Origin: RGIG6353 sp964650465
Lineage (GTDB): Bacteria > Bacillota > Clostridia > Oscillospirales > SIG627
Direction of reading: 5' to 3'
Assembly: GCA_964650465.1 (NCBI GenBank)
Contig: CAZYTA010000042.1
Coordinates: 1-22,582 of the forward strand
Length of the DNA stretch: 22,582 nucleotides
Positions within the stretch are counted from its first letter, which is position 1, and the number at the start of each line of letters is the position of its first letter. The translations under genes and the position numbers were made by a program. The notes beneath the pieces are model-generated. The model was not told where the DNA came from and did no database searches. It saw only the letters and a program-made list of their open reading frames with translations. Positions 15,525 through 22,304 of the stretch are shown here, piece by piece.

Positions 15525-16616
15525 CTATTTTTTTTGATTATAGACTTCGTTCAAAACCCTTTCGGTCAAATCGCCAAACAACGGTCCGTTTGAAAATTGA
15601 TGGAGATTGATACCTCCCTTTCTCATATTAGCTTCAATCAGAACGGCTTCCCCTTGCTCGTCAATGGCAATATCCCAAGATACCAATCTGAAATGACCTA
15701 TCATAGGATGTGCTTTCATGACAAGTTCGACAGCCTTGTCATAAGACGGTACCTTGTTTCCCTTAAATACATATCCTTGAGGGTGCACATCAAATCTCTC
15801 GCCTGTGAAATAATTGTATGCATACTCCTCCATTGTTCCGTCAGAAAGTATTCCGCAACTTATTCCACCTGCTGTTACATTGTCTACACGGCTTTTGTTC
15901 ACGCCCATTCTAAGACAGGATGAAAGTATATGCACACCGTCTTCAAGTAAAATTGAGCATATTCTTACAGTATTTACAGAGCCTTTATGAACCTTATCAA
16001 GTTCTTCATGCTGTTTTATTACAGCCTGAATTATGTAGTCTGAATTCTTTTTATCTTCCAAATACCGACTTATGTATTCCTTTTTGTCAGAAGTGTTCCA
16101 AAACTCAATATCTCTTCCGCTGCCGGACTCTAACGAAGGCTTACATATTACCTCATCGGCAGACAAAATAAGAGTCAACGCCTGTTCTGCGGTTATCTGG
16201 CAATAATTTTCATCTGTAAATATACCTGCGCCAAAATTTCTCACAAGGGTTTTCGGCTGTTTAATGCCATCAAAAATCTTTGAATAATAATTTTTATCAT
16301 TAAATCCGTATCCAAGCTTTCTTGAGTTGAAATGCTGGTCTATATCAGTGTATATAAGCGTGTTTGGTATATATCTCGGGTCGAATTTTTCGTTTTTTAC
16401 AGAATAATATCTGCACCACTTCGCCGACACTTTTTTATATGGCTTCCAAAACTCTTTGACCTCTTTTATCTGCTCTTTGGTAAGCTTTTTGCTTTTATCA
16501 ATATATCTTTTAAGATATCTGTTCTCCTGAAAATCGCTTATTCTGTTCGCAGTCCAAGTTTCTATTCCGTCAAAAAATGACATATAAAATGCTTTTAGTT
16601 TTTTACTTACAGCCAT
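15525..16616 (-). CDS. Sugar-transfer-associated ATP-grasp protein
   Basis: This 363-residue protein carries the ATP-grasp fold of the polysaccharide-linked ATPgrasp_ST type. Visible are the nucleotide Lys loop ICKPSLESGSGRD (157-169), SVNTVRI (213-219), DNVTAGGI (245-252), and the metal-binding strand pair WDIAID (314-319) and LIEANMRKGG (326-335), followed by SNGPLFGDLTE. All core residues appear present. ATP-grasp ligases form amide or related bonds through acyl phosphates. In this subfamily the substrate is unknown, and an amino-acid or carboxylate attached to a sugar is the usual guess. The ribosome binding site is GAGAGG. It sits between the initiating phosphoglycosyltransferase and the CapA-like gene, 18 and 13 bp away, so the three are probably functionally tied. 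Confidence 0.82.
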   Translation of the reverse strand: MAVSKKLKAFYMSFFDGIETWTANRISDFQENRYLKRYIDKSKKLTKEQIKEVKEFWKPYKKVSAKWCRYYSVKNEKFDPRYIPNTLIYTDIDQHFNSRKLGYGFNDKNYYSKIFDGIKQPKTLVRNFGAGIFTDENYCQITAEQALTLILSADEVICKPSLESGSGRDIEFWNTSDKKEYISRYLEDKKNSDYIIQAVIKQHEELDKVHKGSVNTVRICSILLEDGVHILSSCLRMGVNKSRVDNVTAGGISCGILSDGTMEEYAYNYFTGERFDVHPQGYVFKGNKVPSYDKAVELVMKAHPMIGHFRLVSWDIAIDEQGEAVLIEANMRKGGINLHQFSNGPLFGDLTERVLNEVYNQKK

Positions 16617-16634
16617 AACAACCTCTCAAAAACC

Positions 16635-17333
16635 TTATTTTTTCACTGTTTCTTTCTGCTTTTCTTCTTCGTTTGTATAAACATTTTCGCGTTTTACAAC
16701 CGTTTGTATTGTTTTAAAAAATATTTTTATGTCAAGTCCAAGGGACACATTATGTGCATACCATGCATCAAATAAACGCTTATCTCTCACTCCAAGCCCG
16801 TTTCTGTAATACGCTTGAGTATATCCCGTAATGCCGGGCCTTATAAGCAGCTTATCTTTTTCATCCTCTTCGTATGTATCTTTGGATTCAACATCTCCTG
16901 CTCGGGGTCCGATAATACTCATATCGCCGAAAAGAACATTGAAAAACTGCGGAAGCTCATCTATACTTGTTTCACGCATGAACCTTCCTATCTTTGTTAC
17001 TCTTGGGTCTGTTTTAGAATTGTATGTACTTCCGTCATCGTTTCTTAAGTCAGGCGCATTGACCTTCATTGACCTGAATTTGAGCATATCAAATTCACTA
17101 AATCCCTTGCCCAACCTCTTTGAACGGTAAAAAACAGGTCCCTTGTCCTCCAATTTTATAATTATAGCTATAGGAACAGTCACAAGCAAAACAAAAGGAA
17201 GAGCTATGATGCAAGCTACGATATCAATTACTCTCTTGAAGAACAACTGATACATTCCTTTGTAGCCTGTTTTTTCTTTTGTTTCCTCATATTTTTGTTC
17301 GGCTTTTGTTTTTTCTTTTGTTAATACTTCCAT
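16635..17333 (-). CDS. Initiating sugar-1-phosphate (phosphoglycosyl) transferase, monotopic type
   Basis: It transfers a phospho-sugar from UDP-sugar to undecaprenyl phosphate, starting each repeat unit at the membrane. The 232 residues correspond to the catalytic PF02397 core without the N-terminal four-helix region of WbaP or WcaJ. It has a re-entrant membrane helix (36-60, VIDIVACIIALPFVLLVTVP), the basic loop RSKRLGKGF (70-78) and KFRSM (85-89). The catalytic Asp-Glu pair is in SIDELPQFFNVL (123-134; D125, E126). DMSIIGPRAG (137-146) and RPGITGYTQAYYRNG (165-179) complete the signature. N- and C-terminal tails are highly charged. The product is most likely Und-PP-linked N-acetylated or bacillosamine-type sugar, given the upstream aminotransferase and acetyltransferase genes. 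It lies 10 bp from the ATP-grasp gene. Confidence 0.92.
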   Translation of the reverse strand: MEVLTKEKTKAEQKYEETKEKTGYKGMYQLFFKRVIDIVACIIALPFVLLVTVPIAIIIKLEDKGPVFYRSKRLGKGFSEFDMLKFRSMKVNAPDLRNDDGSTYNSKTDPRVTKIGRFMRETSIDELPQFFNVLFGDMSIIGPRAGDVESKDTYEEDEKDKLLIRPGITGYTQAYYRNGLGVRDKRLFDAWYAHNVSLGLDIKIFFKTIQTVVKRENVYTNEEEKQKETVKK

Positions 17334-17343
17334 TTTTCACCTG

Positions 17344-18528
17344 TTAAAAAATATATTCTTTTATGTAGTCAAGAACTTTCTCGGCGTTCTTACGAGCTGT
17401 TGAAATATCCTCACTCTTTGCTACAATGTATCCGCAACCATCAAGGTTTGTGTGATACTCGTTTATCTTTTGTCCCACCTCAAGATGATGATATATCTCT
17501 ACATTGAATTTTCGGCAAATCTCATTAAAATCCGGAAGCCTCTTTACAATGCCTCCGCCAAAAGCAATAAGCCTTGTTGCTACCGACATTGGAGTATTGG
17601 GAGTAAGGTCTGCCTTATCTCCCGCTGCGTTGGCAAGCATTGCTGCTACATAGTCAATACCTGTTCCGTAAGGAATAATACACGAACCAATCATATTACC
17701 ACCCATTCTGGCGCCTACATCAATGATATAAACGCCGCCTTCAGCTGTAATAATCATATCCATGTTTACCGAACCAAAGGTAATTCCAAGTGCTTTTATC
17801 GCCTTCTTTACACAGTCCTTTGCTTTTTCTTCAATTTCAGGTGTAAGGTCTGTAGGAATCTCGTGCCCCAGTTCAGCGTAATACGGGGGATTTGTCATAA
17901 GCTTTCTCATGATGGACAACACATGTATCTCGCCGTTTACCACCAGTGATTCTGCACCGTATTCCTTTCCAAAGATAAAGCTCTCCACAGTGGCTTTGCG
18001 TGTGAGAGATGAATTCATTGCCATAACGCAAGCGCTTTCAAATTCCTCTGCGGAATCCACACGGCTTGCCCCGCGGCTTCCGGAACCGTCACACGGCTTT
18101 ACCATTACAGGATACTTTATAATTTGGGCAAGCGCCTTCATATCAGTGTCCTCTGATACTTCATACGCCTGCTCCGAATCATCGACACTGTTTTCGAGAA
18201 AGCACTTCTTTATTCTGTGCTTATTCTTTATCAGCTTGGCTGTTTCGTATCCAATACCACCCAGCCCCAATTTCTCTGCAACATACGCAGCAGTAAGCAC
18301 ACCGTAATCGGTAGCTGCTGTAAGTACACCGTTTATTTGCTCTTTTTTAGCATATTCAAGACATTTTTTCTCATCGGTTATATCTATAACCTCATAAGCA
18401 TCGGCATATTTGAAACCTACTGCTTCGGGATTTGCATCTACAGTTAATGTGAAATACCCCATAGAGCGAGCTTTTTTAATAACGAAGCTCTGCAAAAAGC
18501 CTGCTCCTATAACAAGAATTTTTTTCAA
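17344..18528 (-). CDS. ATP-grasp ligase (carbamoyl-phosphate-synthase/PurK-like), TTG start
   Basis: This 394-residue cytoplasmic protein has a Rossmann-like pre-ATP-grasp domain (KKILVIGAGFLQSFVIKKA, 2-20) and an ATP-grasp domain. The Lys/Gly loop is VMVKPCDGSGSRGASRV (141-157). The metal strand is VNMDMIITAEGGVYIIDVGARMGG (254-277). The start is a TTG overlapping the preceding stop codon, with an AGAGG ribosome binding site. Relatives join carboxylates to amines, as in dipeptide or purine synthesis. Placed between an acetyltransferase and the initiating transferase of a polysaccharide, it may activate a carboxylic or amino acid for attachment to an amino sugar. The substrate is unknown. A role in free amino-acid metabolism is possible but less likely in this operon. 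Confidence 0.82.
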   Translation of the reverse strand: MKKILVIGAGFLQSFVIKKARSMGYFTLTVDANPEAVGFKYADAYEVIDITDEKKCLEYAKKEQINGVLTAATDYGVLTAAYVAEKLGLGGIGYETAKLIKNKHRIKKCFLENSVDDSEQAYEVSEDTDMKALAQIIKYPVMVKPCDGSGSRGASRVDSAEEFESACVMAMNSSLTRKATVESFIFGKEYGAESLVVNGEIHVLSIMRKLMTNPPYYAELGHEIPTDLTPEIEEKAKDCVKKAIKALGITFGSVNMDMIITAEGGVYIIDVGARMGGNMIGSCIIPYGTGIDYVAAMLANAAGDKADLTPNTPMSVATRLIAFGGGIVKRLPDFNEICRKFNVEIYHHLEVGQKINEYHTNLDGCGYIVAKSEDISTARKNAEKVLDYIKEYIF

Positions 18529-19001
18529 AGTATTACCTCTTTTTCCATCTTGATTTCAGTATATTTAAGTGTATTGGTTTCACCTATAATTTTGTAACCT
18601 CTGTTGATATAAAAATCTATTGCATGTTGGCTGGGTGAATAAACTTCCATTCCTATCCTGCGGCAACCGGACTCTTTTCCCATTTTCTCCATGTATTCAA
18701 GGCAAAAAGAACCAATCCCTTTTCCGGATGCTTCAGGGGAAACTGCCAGCTTTTCAAAGTGCAGCAAATCTCCGCACTTTCTTACCTGAAATGTGGCTAA
18801 TGCGTTTTTTTCATCAAAAACAAGATAAATCCTGTTTTTCAAAACACATAATCCGACAATAACAAGAGTTTTGAATTTTGAATTATCCCAATGGTGAAGG
18901 TCATATTTTTCAGCCATATCTTTACCGCAGAGATAAAGTATTTTGCTCACCTTTAACACATTAAAAATATTGCGAAAAGTAATTTTTTTTACAGTATACA
19001 T
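18525..19001 (-). CDS. GNAT family N-acetyltransferase
   Basis: This is a 158-residue single GNAT domain. Motif A is LAVSPEASGKGIGSFCLEYMEK (85-106), with the acetyl-CoA pyrophosphate loop ASGKGIG (91-97). Motif B is AIDFYINRGYKIIGET (127-142), and CRRIGMEVYSPSQHAID has the usual beta-strand 5 pattern. The ribosome binding site TAAGGAGA overlaps the stop of the aminotransferase gene, and its own stop overlaps the start of the ATP-grasp gene by 4 bp, so the three are translationally coupled. The neat context suggests N-acetylation of the 4-amino sugar made by the aminotransferase. Sugar N-acetyltransferases of this kind are often of the hexapeptide type, so a GNAT for that step is less usual, though PseH and WecD are GNAT examples. 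Confidence 0.85.
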   Translation of the reverse strand: MYTVKKITFRNIFNVLKVSKILYLCGKDMAEKYDLHHWDNSKFKTLVIVGLCVLKNRIYLVFDEKNALATFQVRKCGDLLHFEKLAVSPEASGKGIGSFCLEYMEKMGKESGCRRIGMEVYSPSQHAIDFYINRGYKIIGETNTLKYTEIKMEKEVIL

Positions 19002-19010
19002 ACTGTCTCC

Positions 19011-20216
19011 TTATTTCAAATACTCTTTTATTATTCTGCAATAATTATCAATCACATACTCTATCATCTCGTCTGTAAGACAAGTATGAAGAGGAAGGGT
19101 AATTTCATTTGCGAAATGATTATAAGCGTTCGGATAATCCTTGATGTCAAAGCCCATATTCTTGTATGCTGTGTGCATGGGGAGGGGCTTGTAATGTACG
19201 TTGCAGGCAATATCCGCTTGTGCCATTTTGATTATTATGTCATTTCTGTCTTCAGGGGTTATTCCCGGAATTCTTGTAAGATAAAGATGTCCCGACGACT
19301 CATATGTGTCTGTATAATGCTCAAGCACCTCTATTCCCAAGGGTTTAAATGCTGCATCGTATTTTTTGATTATCTCTTTTCTTCTTGCAAGAAGGTCGGG
19401 ATATCTTTCAAACTGCTTAAGACCTATAGCCGCAACAACATCCGTCATGTTGCACTTGTACCATGTGCCGACTATGTCATACTCCCATGCGCCAAGCTGT
19501 GTTTTTGCAAGAGCATCCTTAGACTGACCGTGAAGAGAAAGGAGCATATAACGCTTATAAATGTCCTCATCGTCAATGCCGTCAATATGCTTCCAGGTTA
19601 CACAACCGCCCTCTGCAGTGGTGAAATTCTTAACCGCATGCCAGCTGAAGCAAGAAAAATCCGCAACGTTACCTACCATAACATCGCCAAGCTTTGCACC
19701 GAAAGCATGAGCGGTATCTGCCATTACCACCACCCTGCCGATCGCTTTCTGAAGCTCATTTGCAGGCTTGAAAAGGTGCTTTTTACGTTCTACAATTTCA
19801 AAAATTCTATCATAATCACAGGGAATACCGCCAAGGTCAACGGGAATTATAACCTTTGTATTTTCATTTATTGCGTTCTCAAGCGCATCATAGTCCATTT
19901 CAAAGGAATCACTCTGCGTATCAATAATTCTGAGAGTTGCTCCCACATGGCAAACTACCGAAGCAGATGCAGTATATGTATATGCAGAAGTAATACACTC
20001 ATCGCCCTGACCTACGCCAAGAAGTCTCAGTGTTGTCTCCGAGCAAGCGGTCTGCGAATTCAGGCAAACACACTTGGGAGTACCTATCCACTGTGCGCAT
20101 TTTTTCTCCAATTCTTTTGTTCTGGGTCCTGTAGTTATCCATCCTGAACGGAGAGCCTGAACCACTTCATTTATTTCAAGTTCTGAAATATCGGGAGGTG
20201 AAAAAGATATCTTCAT
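19011..20216 (-). CDS. DegT/DnrJ/EryC1/StrS-type sugar aminotransferase
   Basis: This is a PLP enzyme that converts a keto-sugar nucleotide into an amino sugar, usually with glutamate as donor. The 401 residues contain SFSPPDISELEINEVVQALRSGWITTGPRTKELEKK (4-39), the family opening. Other motifs are the SAYTYTASASVV segment (77-88), DTAHAFGA (167-174), and the PLP-Lys block FSWHAVKNFTTAEGG (190-204; Lys196). NVHYKPLPMH (339-348) lies near the C-terminus. WHAVKNFTTAEGG is closer to the PglE/ArnB/PseC-like group than to perosamine synthases, but the substrate cannot be set from this alone. It is the first gene of the operon, with its own promoter and a GAGGA site 9 nt before the ATG. No 4,6-dehydratase gene is nearby to supply the keto sugar. 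Confidence 0.92.
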   Translation of the reverse strand: MKISFSPPDISELEINEVVQALRSGWITTGPRTKELEKKCAQWIGTPKCVCLNSQTACSETTLRLLGVGQGDECITSAYTYTASASVVCHVGATLRIIDTQSDSFEMDYDALENAINENTKVIIPVDLGGIPCDYDRIFEIVERKKHLFKPANELQKAIGRVVVMADTAHAFGAKLGDVMVGNVADFSCFSWHAVKNFTTAEGGCVTWKHIDGIDDEDIYKRYMLLSLHGQSKDALAKTQLGAWEYDIVGTWYKCNMTDVVAAIGLKQFERYPDLLARRKEIIKKYDAAFKPLGIEVLEHYTDTYESSGHLYLTRIPGITPEDRNDIIIKMAQADIACNVHYKPLPMHTAYKNMGFDIKDYPNAYNHFANEITLPLHTCLTDEMIEYVIDNYCRIIKEYLK

Positions 20217-20255
20217 AAAACATAGTCCTCTTTTCTTATACTCATAGGTATTATT

Positions 20256-20284
20256 ATTTTACACCTAATTTTAATAAAAGTCAA
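20256..20284 (-). promoter_or_regulatory. Promoter of the main polysaccharide operon
   Basis: On the minus strand TTGACT (20284-20279), a 17-bp spacer and TAAAAT (20261-20256). It lies about 40 bp upstream of the aminotransferase ATG. It is divergent from the malQ promoter, with the two -35 boxes 38 bp apart. Confidence 0.8.
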
Positions 20285-20322
20285 TGTTTTTTGCCTAACA
20301 ATGTGTATGGGAATTTTTTCAC

Positions 20323-20351
20323 TTGAAAGAATGTCCAATATGTGTTACAAT
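20323..20351 (+). promoter_or_regulatory. Promoter of malQ
   Basis: TTGAAA (20323-20328), a 17-bp spacer and TACAAT (20346-20351). The ribosome binding site AAGGAG (20359-20364) stands 13 nt from the ATG, somewhat long, and no in-frame earlier start was seen. Confidence 0.8.
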
Positions 20352-20377
20352 GTAAGCTAAGGAGTTGAATTTGTATT

Positions 20378-21805
20378 ATGGAAAGAAAAAGCGGTGTGCT
20401 TATGCACATATCTTCGCTGTGGGGAAATTATTCCTCCGGAGCATTTGGAAACAGCGCTCGTGAATTTATAGATTTTTTGGCAGAATCAGGATTTTCATAC
20501 TGGCAGGTATTACCCTTTTGCTTGACAGATGACTGTAATTCGCCCTACAAATCCTATTCGGCATTCAGTCTTAATCCTTATTTTGCCGACCTTGAAATAC
20601 TTGCCGAAAAAGGACTTATAACACGAAGTGAGCTTGCACAAGCCGTTCAGCAAAGCCCTTACCTTTGCGAATTTGACAGACTCAAAGAGGAACGTTTGAA
20701 TCTGCTCAAAAAAGCGTGCAGCCGTTTCGATATGAGCAAATGCGAAAGCTTTCTGTCATCACATCCGCATACCGCAAAATTTTGCGAATTTATGGCTGTG
20801 AAGGCATCAAACTCAGACAAGCCATGGCAAGAATGGGACACCGACAAGCCCGACAAAGATACCTTACACCTGTGGCAATTCTGTCAATATGAAGCTTTTT
20901 GGCAATGGATGGACATAAAAGCTTATGCGAATTCAAAGGGAATTAAAATCATCGGGGATGTGCCCATATACGTCGCTTTGGATTCATCGGATGTGTGGGA
21001 AGCCCCCGAGGAATTTCAACTTGATAAAAGATATCAACCCACCTCTGTTGCAGGAGTACCTCCCGATTATTTCAGCGAGGACGGTCAGCTTTGGGGAAAC
21101 CCGCTGTACAACTGGAAGCAGATGAAGCAAAACAGCTACGGCTGGTGGTGTGACAGAATTGCATTCATGTGCGAGCTGTTCGACGGTGTAAGGATTGACC
21201 ACTTCAGAGGAATTGAAGCTTATTTTTCCATACCTTCCGCCGCAACAACTGCCCGCAACGGAAAATGGGTAAAAGGTCCCGGAATGTCACTTCTCCGAGA
21301 GCTAAAGAAAATAAGCGGAGATAAGCTTATAATAGCAGAGGACTTAGGTGACATCACTCCCGCAGTGGACAAACTGGTGCATGACAGCGGATATCCCGGC
21401 ATGAGAGTATTGCAATTCGGTATGCTTGGCGGAAATAACTCTTCTCACCTTCCACACAACTACATAAACAACTGCGTAGCATATACAGGAACACATGACA
21501 ACAATACTCTGCTCGGATATGTATGGGAGCTGGAGGAAAACCAACGAAAAACCTTCCTTGATTACTTCGGATACAGTTCGGATGATTTCGATGGATGCTA
21601 TGACACCGTTATGCGCTCTATGCTTGCAAGTCATGCCGGCCTTGTTATTTTCCCGATACAGGACATTTTGAAATACGGCTGTGACACAAGGCTAAACACT
21701 CCGGGAAGCAGTGACAAAAACTGGGCGTTCAGAATAACAAAGGAGCAACTTAATTTAATAGATACCGTCAAATTCAAATATTGGAACACCCTTTACGGAA
21801 GATAA
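20378..21805 (+). CDS. malQ: 4-alpha-glucanotransferase (amylomaltase, GH77)
   Basis: It transfers alpha-1,4-glucan segments between maltooligosaccharides or glycogen in the cytoplasm. The 475 residues fit the compact bacterial amylomaltase type. Signatures are in order: LPFCLTDDCNSPYKSYSAFS (45-64), IIGDVPIYVALDSSDVW (191-207), GVPPDYFSEDGQLWGNPLYNW (226-246), VRIDHFRG (271-278, nucleophile Asp274), IIAEDLGDITP (318-328, acid/base Glu321), GYPGMRVLQFGM (338-349) and YTGTHDNN (369-376, Asp374). All three catalytic carboxylates are present, so the enzyme should be active. It is a single-gene unit with its own promoter and terminator, divergent from the polysaccharide operon. Glycogen or maltodextrin metabolism is the likely role, and no functional tie with the capsule genes is visible. 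Confidence 0.96.
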   Translation: MERKSGVLMHISSLWGNYSSGAFGNSAREFIDFLAESGFSYWQVLPFCLTDDCNSPYKSYSAFSLNPYFADLEILAEKGLITRSELAQAVQQSPYLCEFDRLKEERLNLLKKACSRFDMSKCESFLSSHPHTAKFCEFMAVKASNSDKPWQEWDTDKPDKDTLHLWQFCQYEAFWQWMDIKAYANSKGIKIIGDVPIYVALDSSDVWEAPEEFQLDKRYQPTSVAGVPPDYFSEDGQLWGNPLYNWKQMKQNSYGWWCDRIAFMCELFDGVRIDHFRGIEAYFSIPSAATTARNGKWVKGPGMSLLRELKKISGDKLIIAEDLGDITPAVDKLVHDSGYPGMRVLQFGMLGGNNSSHLPHNYINNCVAYTGTHDNNTLLGYVWELEENQRKTFLDYFGYSSDDFDGCYDTVMRSMLASHAGLVIFPIQDILKYGCDTRLNTPGSSDKNWAFRITKEQLNLIDTVKFKYWNTLYGR

Positions 21806-21851
21806 AATACAGCAAAACATACCGTTATAAAAGCAACAATGACAAAAAGAA

Positions 21852-21884
21852 CCCTCCTGTGGTATAGCCATCGGAGGGATTTTT
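21852..21884 (+). terminator. Rho-independent terminator of malQ
   Basis: Stem CCCTCC (21852-21857)/GGAGGG (21873-21878), extended by an inner TGG/CCA pair, followed by ATTTTT. It begins 47 bp after the malQ stop. Confidence 0.8.
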
Positions 21885-22022
21885 ATGTCAAGAAGTTACC
21901 GGCACACCAATTGTATCAAACAGATAACCTATCAGGACACTCGTCTCCTGATAGGTGAATACATTGGTTTCTACAACAGCGAACGTATTCAAAAAGAGAC
22001 ACGACTATCTGAAATCAGATAA
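21885..22022 (+). pseudogene. Remnant resembling the C-terminus of an IS3-type transposase (OrfB)
   Basis: This short reading frame encodes 45 residues. The part LLIGEYIGFYNSERIQKETR (21-40) matches the closing block of IS3-family OrfB integrases, where the pattern is (D/E)YI-x-(F/Y)YN-x-x-R-I/F-Q. Nothing of the DDE catalytic core is left. It begins directly at the malQ terminator T-tract without a ribosome binding site, so it is probably not expressed as a protein. A perfect 10-bp hairpin (CCTATCAGGA/TCCTGATAGG, 21928-21955) lies inside. Its last ten codons run through the terminator hairpin of the rubrerythrin fragment, so those residues may be chance readthrough rather than transposase sequence. 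No terminal inverted repeats were identified. Chance similarity is possible, given the short length. Confidence 0.5.
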
Positions 22023-22031
22023 TCGTGTCTC
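21991..22031 (-). terminator. Terminator hairpin left behind by the rubrerythrin gene
   Basis: 17-bp arms 21996-22012 and 22015-22031 pair with one mismatch around a 2-nt loop. On the minus strand the hairpin is followed by CTTTTTG (T5 at 21995-21991). It starts 8 bp after the rubrerythrin-like stop codon, the normal position for that gene's terminator. Confidence 0.75.
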
Positions 22032-22038
22032 GTGAATT

Positions 22039-22107
22039 TTACTTGAAATATCTCTTAAGAAGTCCCTCTAAACCTCTGCCGTGACGGGCTTCGTCACGAA
22101 TATCTGA
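22039..22107 (-). pseudogene. Rubrerythrin C-terminal fragment (last 22 codons)
   Basis: The minus strand reads SDIRDEARHGRGLEGLLKRY followed by FK and a TAA stop. RDEARHG...GLLKRYF is the typical end of clostridial rubrerythrins, whose EARH motif contributes to the di-iron site. An in-frame TAA immediately precedes the fragment (22108-22110), and no rubrerythrin sequence continues upstream. Only the 3' end of the gene is therefore here, with its terminator retained. This pattern is expected if a mobile element inserted in the 3' end of the gene and displaced it. A simple deletion is the alternative. Confidence 0.7.
22080..22098. other. Candidate recombination core: 7-bp inverted repeat with 5-bp spacer
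   Basis: CGTGACG-GGCTT-CGTCACG is a perfect inverted repeat inside the conserved RDEARHG codons of the rubrerythrin fragment. Arms of about this size around a 5-8 bp spacer are typical of tyrosine-recombinase core sites. The location at the exact gene/non-gene junction fits an attachment site. Function is inferred. Confidence 0.4.
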
Positions 22108-22165
22108 TTAGAAAGTATCGATTTTGCCCGTAAATACAGGGGTTTTGAGAATTTGCAAATTTTCA

Positions 22166-22201
22166 TTTCCCACGGATTTCCCACGTAAAACCGCTTCCCA
22201 C
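22166..22201. repeat. Short direct repeats TTTCCCACG near the junction
   Basis: TTTCCCACG occurs at 22166-22174 and again at 22177-22185, an 11-bp period. A variant, CTTCCCACA, occurs at 22194-22202. One helical turn between the first two suggests a protein-binding array, such as integrase arm sites. Confidence 0.5.
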
Positions 22202-22246
22202 ATATGAGATTTTTCACAGTAATTTTCACCTTTATTATTCACTCTT

Positions 22247-22275
22247 ATTATATCATAAATGAGTCGGAATGTCAA
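22247..22275 (-). promoter_or_regulatory. Perfect-consensus sigma-A promoter facing the rubrerythrin junction
   Basis: On the minus strand TTGACA (22275-22270), 17 bp, TATAAT (22252-22247), both hexamers exact. The transcript runs away from the SWIM gene towards 22100. Downstream lies only a 49-codon GTG-initiated frame (22217-22068) with an AAAGGTGA site, which shows no recognisable family. Confidence 0.8.
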
Positions 22276-22304
22276 TGTACAAGGTGTTAATTTTGGTCAT
22301 TTTT

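Noticed and set aside
19086..20147. A 353-codon plus-strand frame antisense to the aminotransferase
   Set aside because: Composition is Cys/Ile-rich with no domain. The aminotransferase on the other strand is unambiguous.
21928..21955. Perfect 10-bp hairpin as a second malQ terminator
   Set aside because: No T-tract follows on either strand, and a proper terminator already lies at 21852-21884.
22068..22217. A 49-codon minus-strand gene downstream of the perfect promoter
   Set aside because: No known family and it ends in the rubrerythrin fragment in another frame. Kept as an observation but not annotated as a gene.
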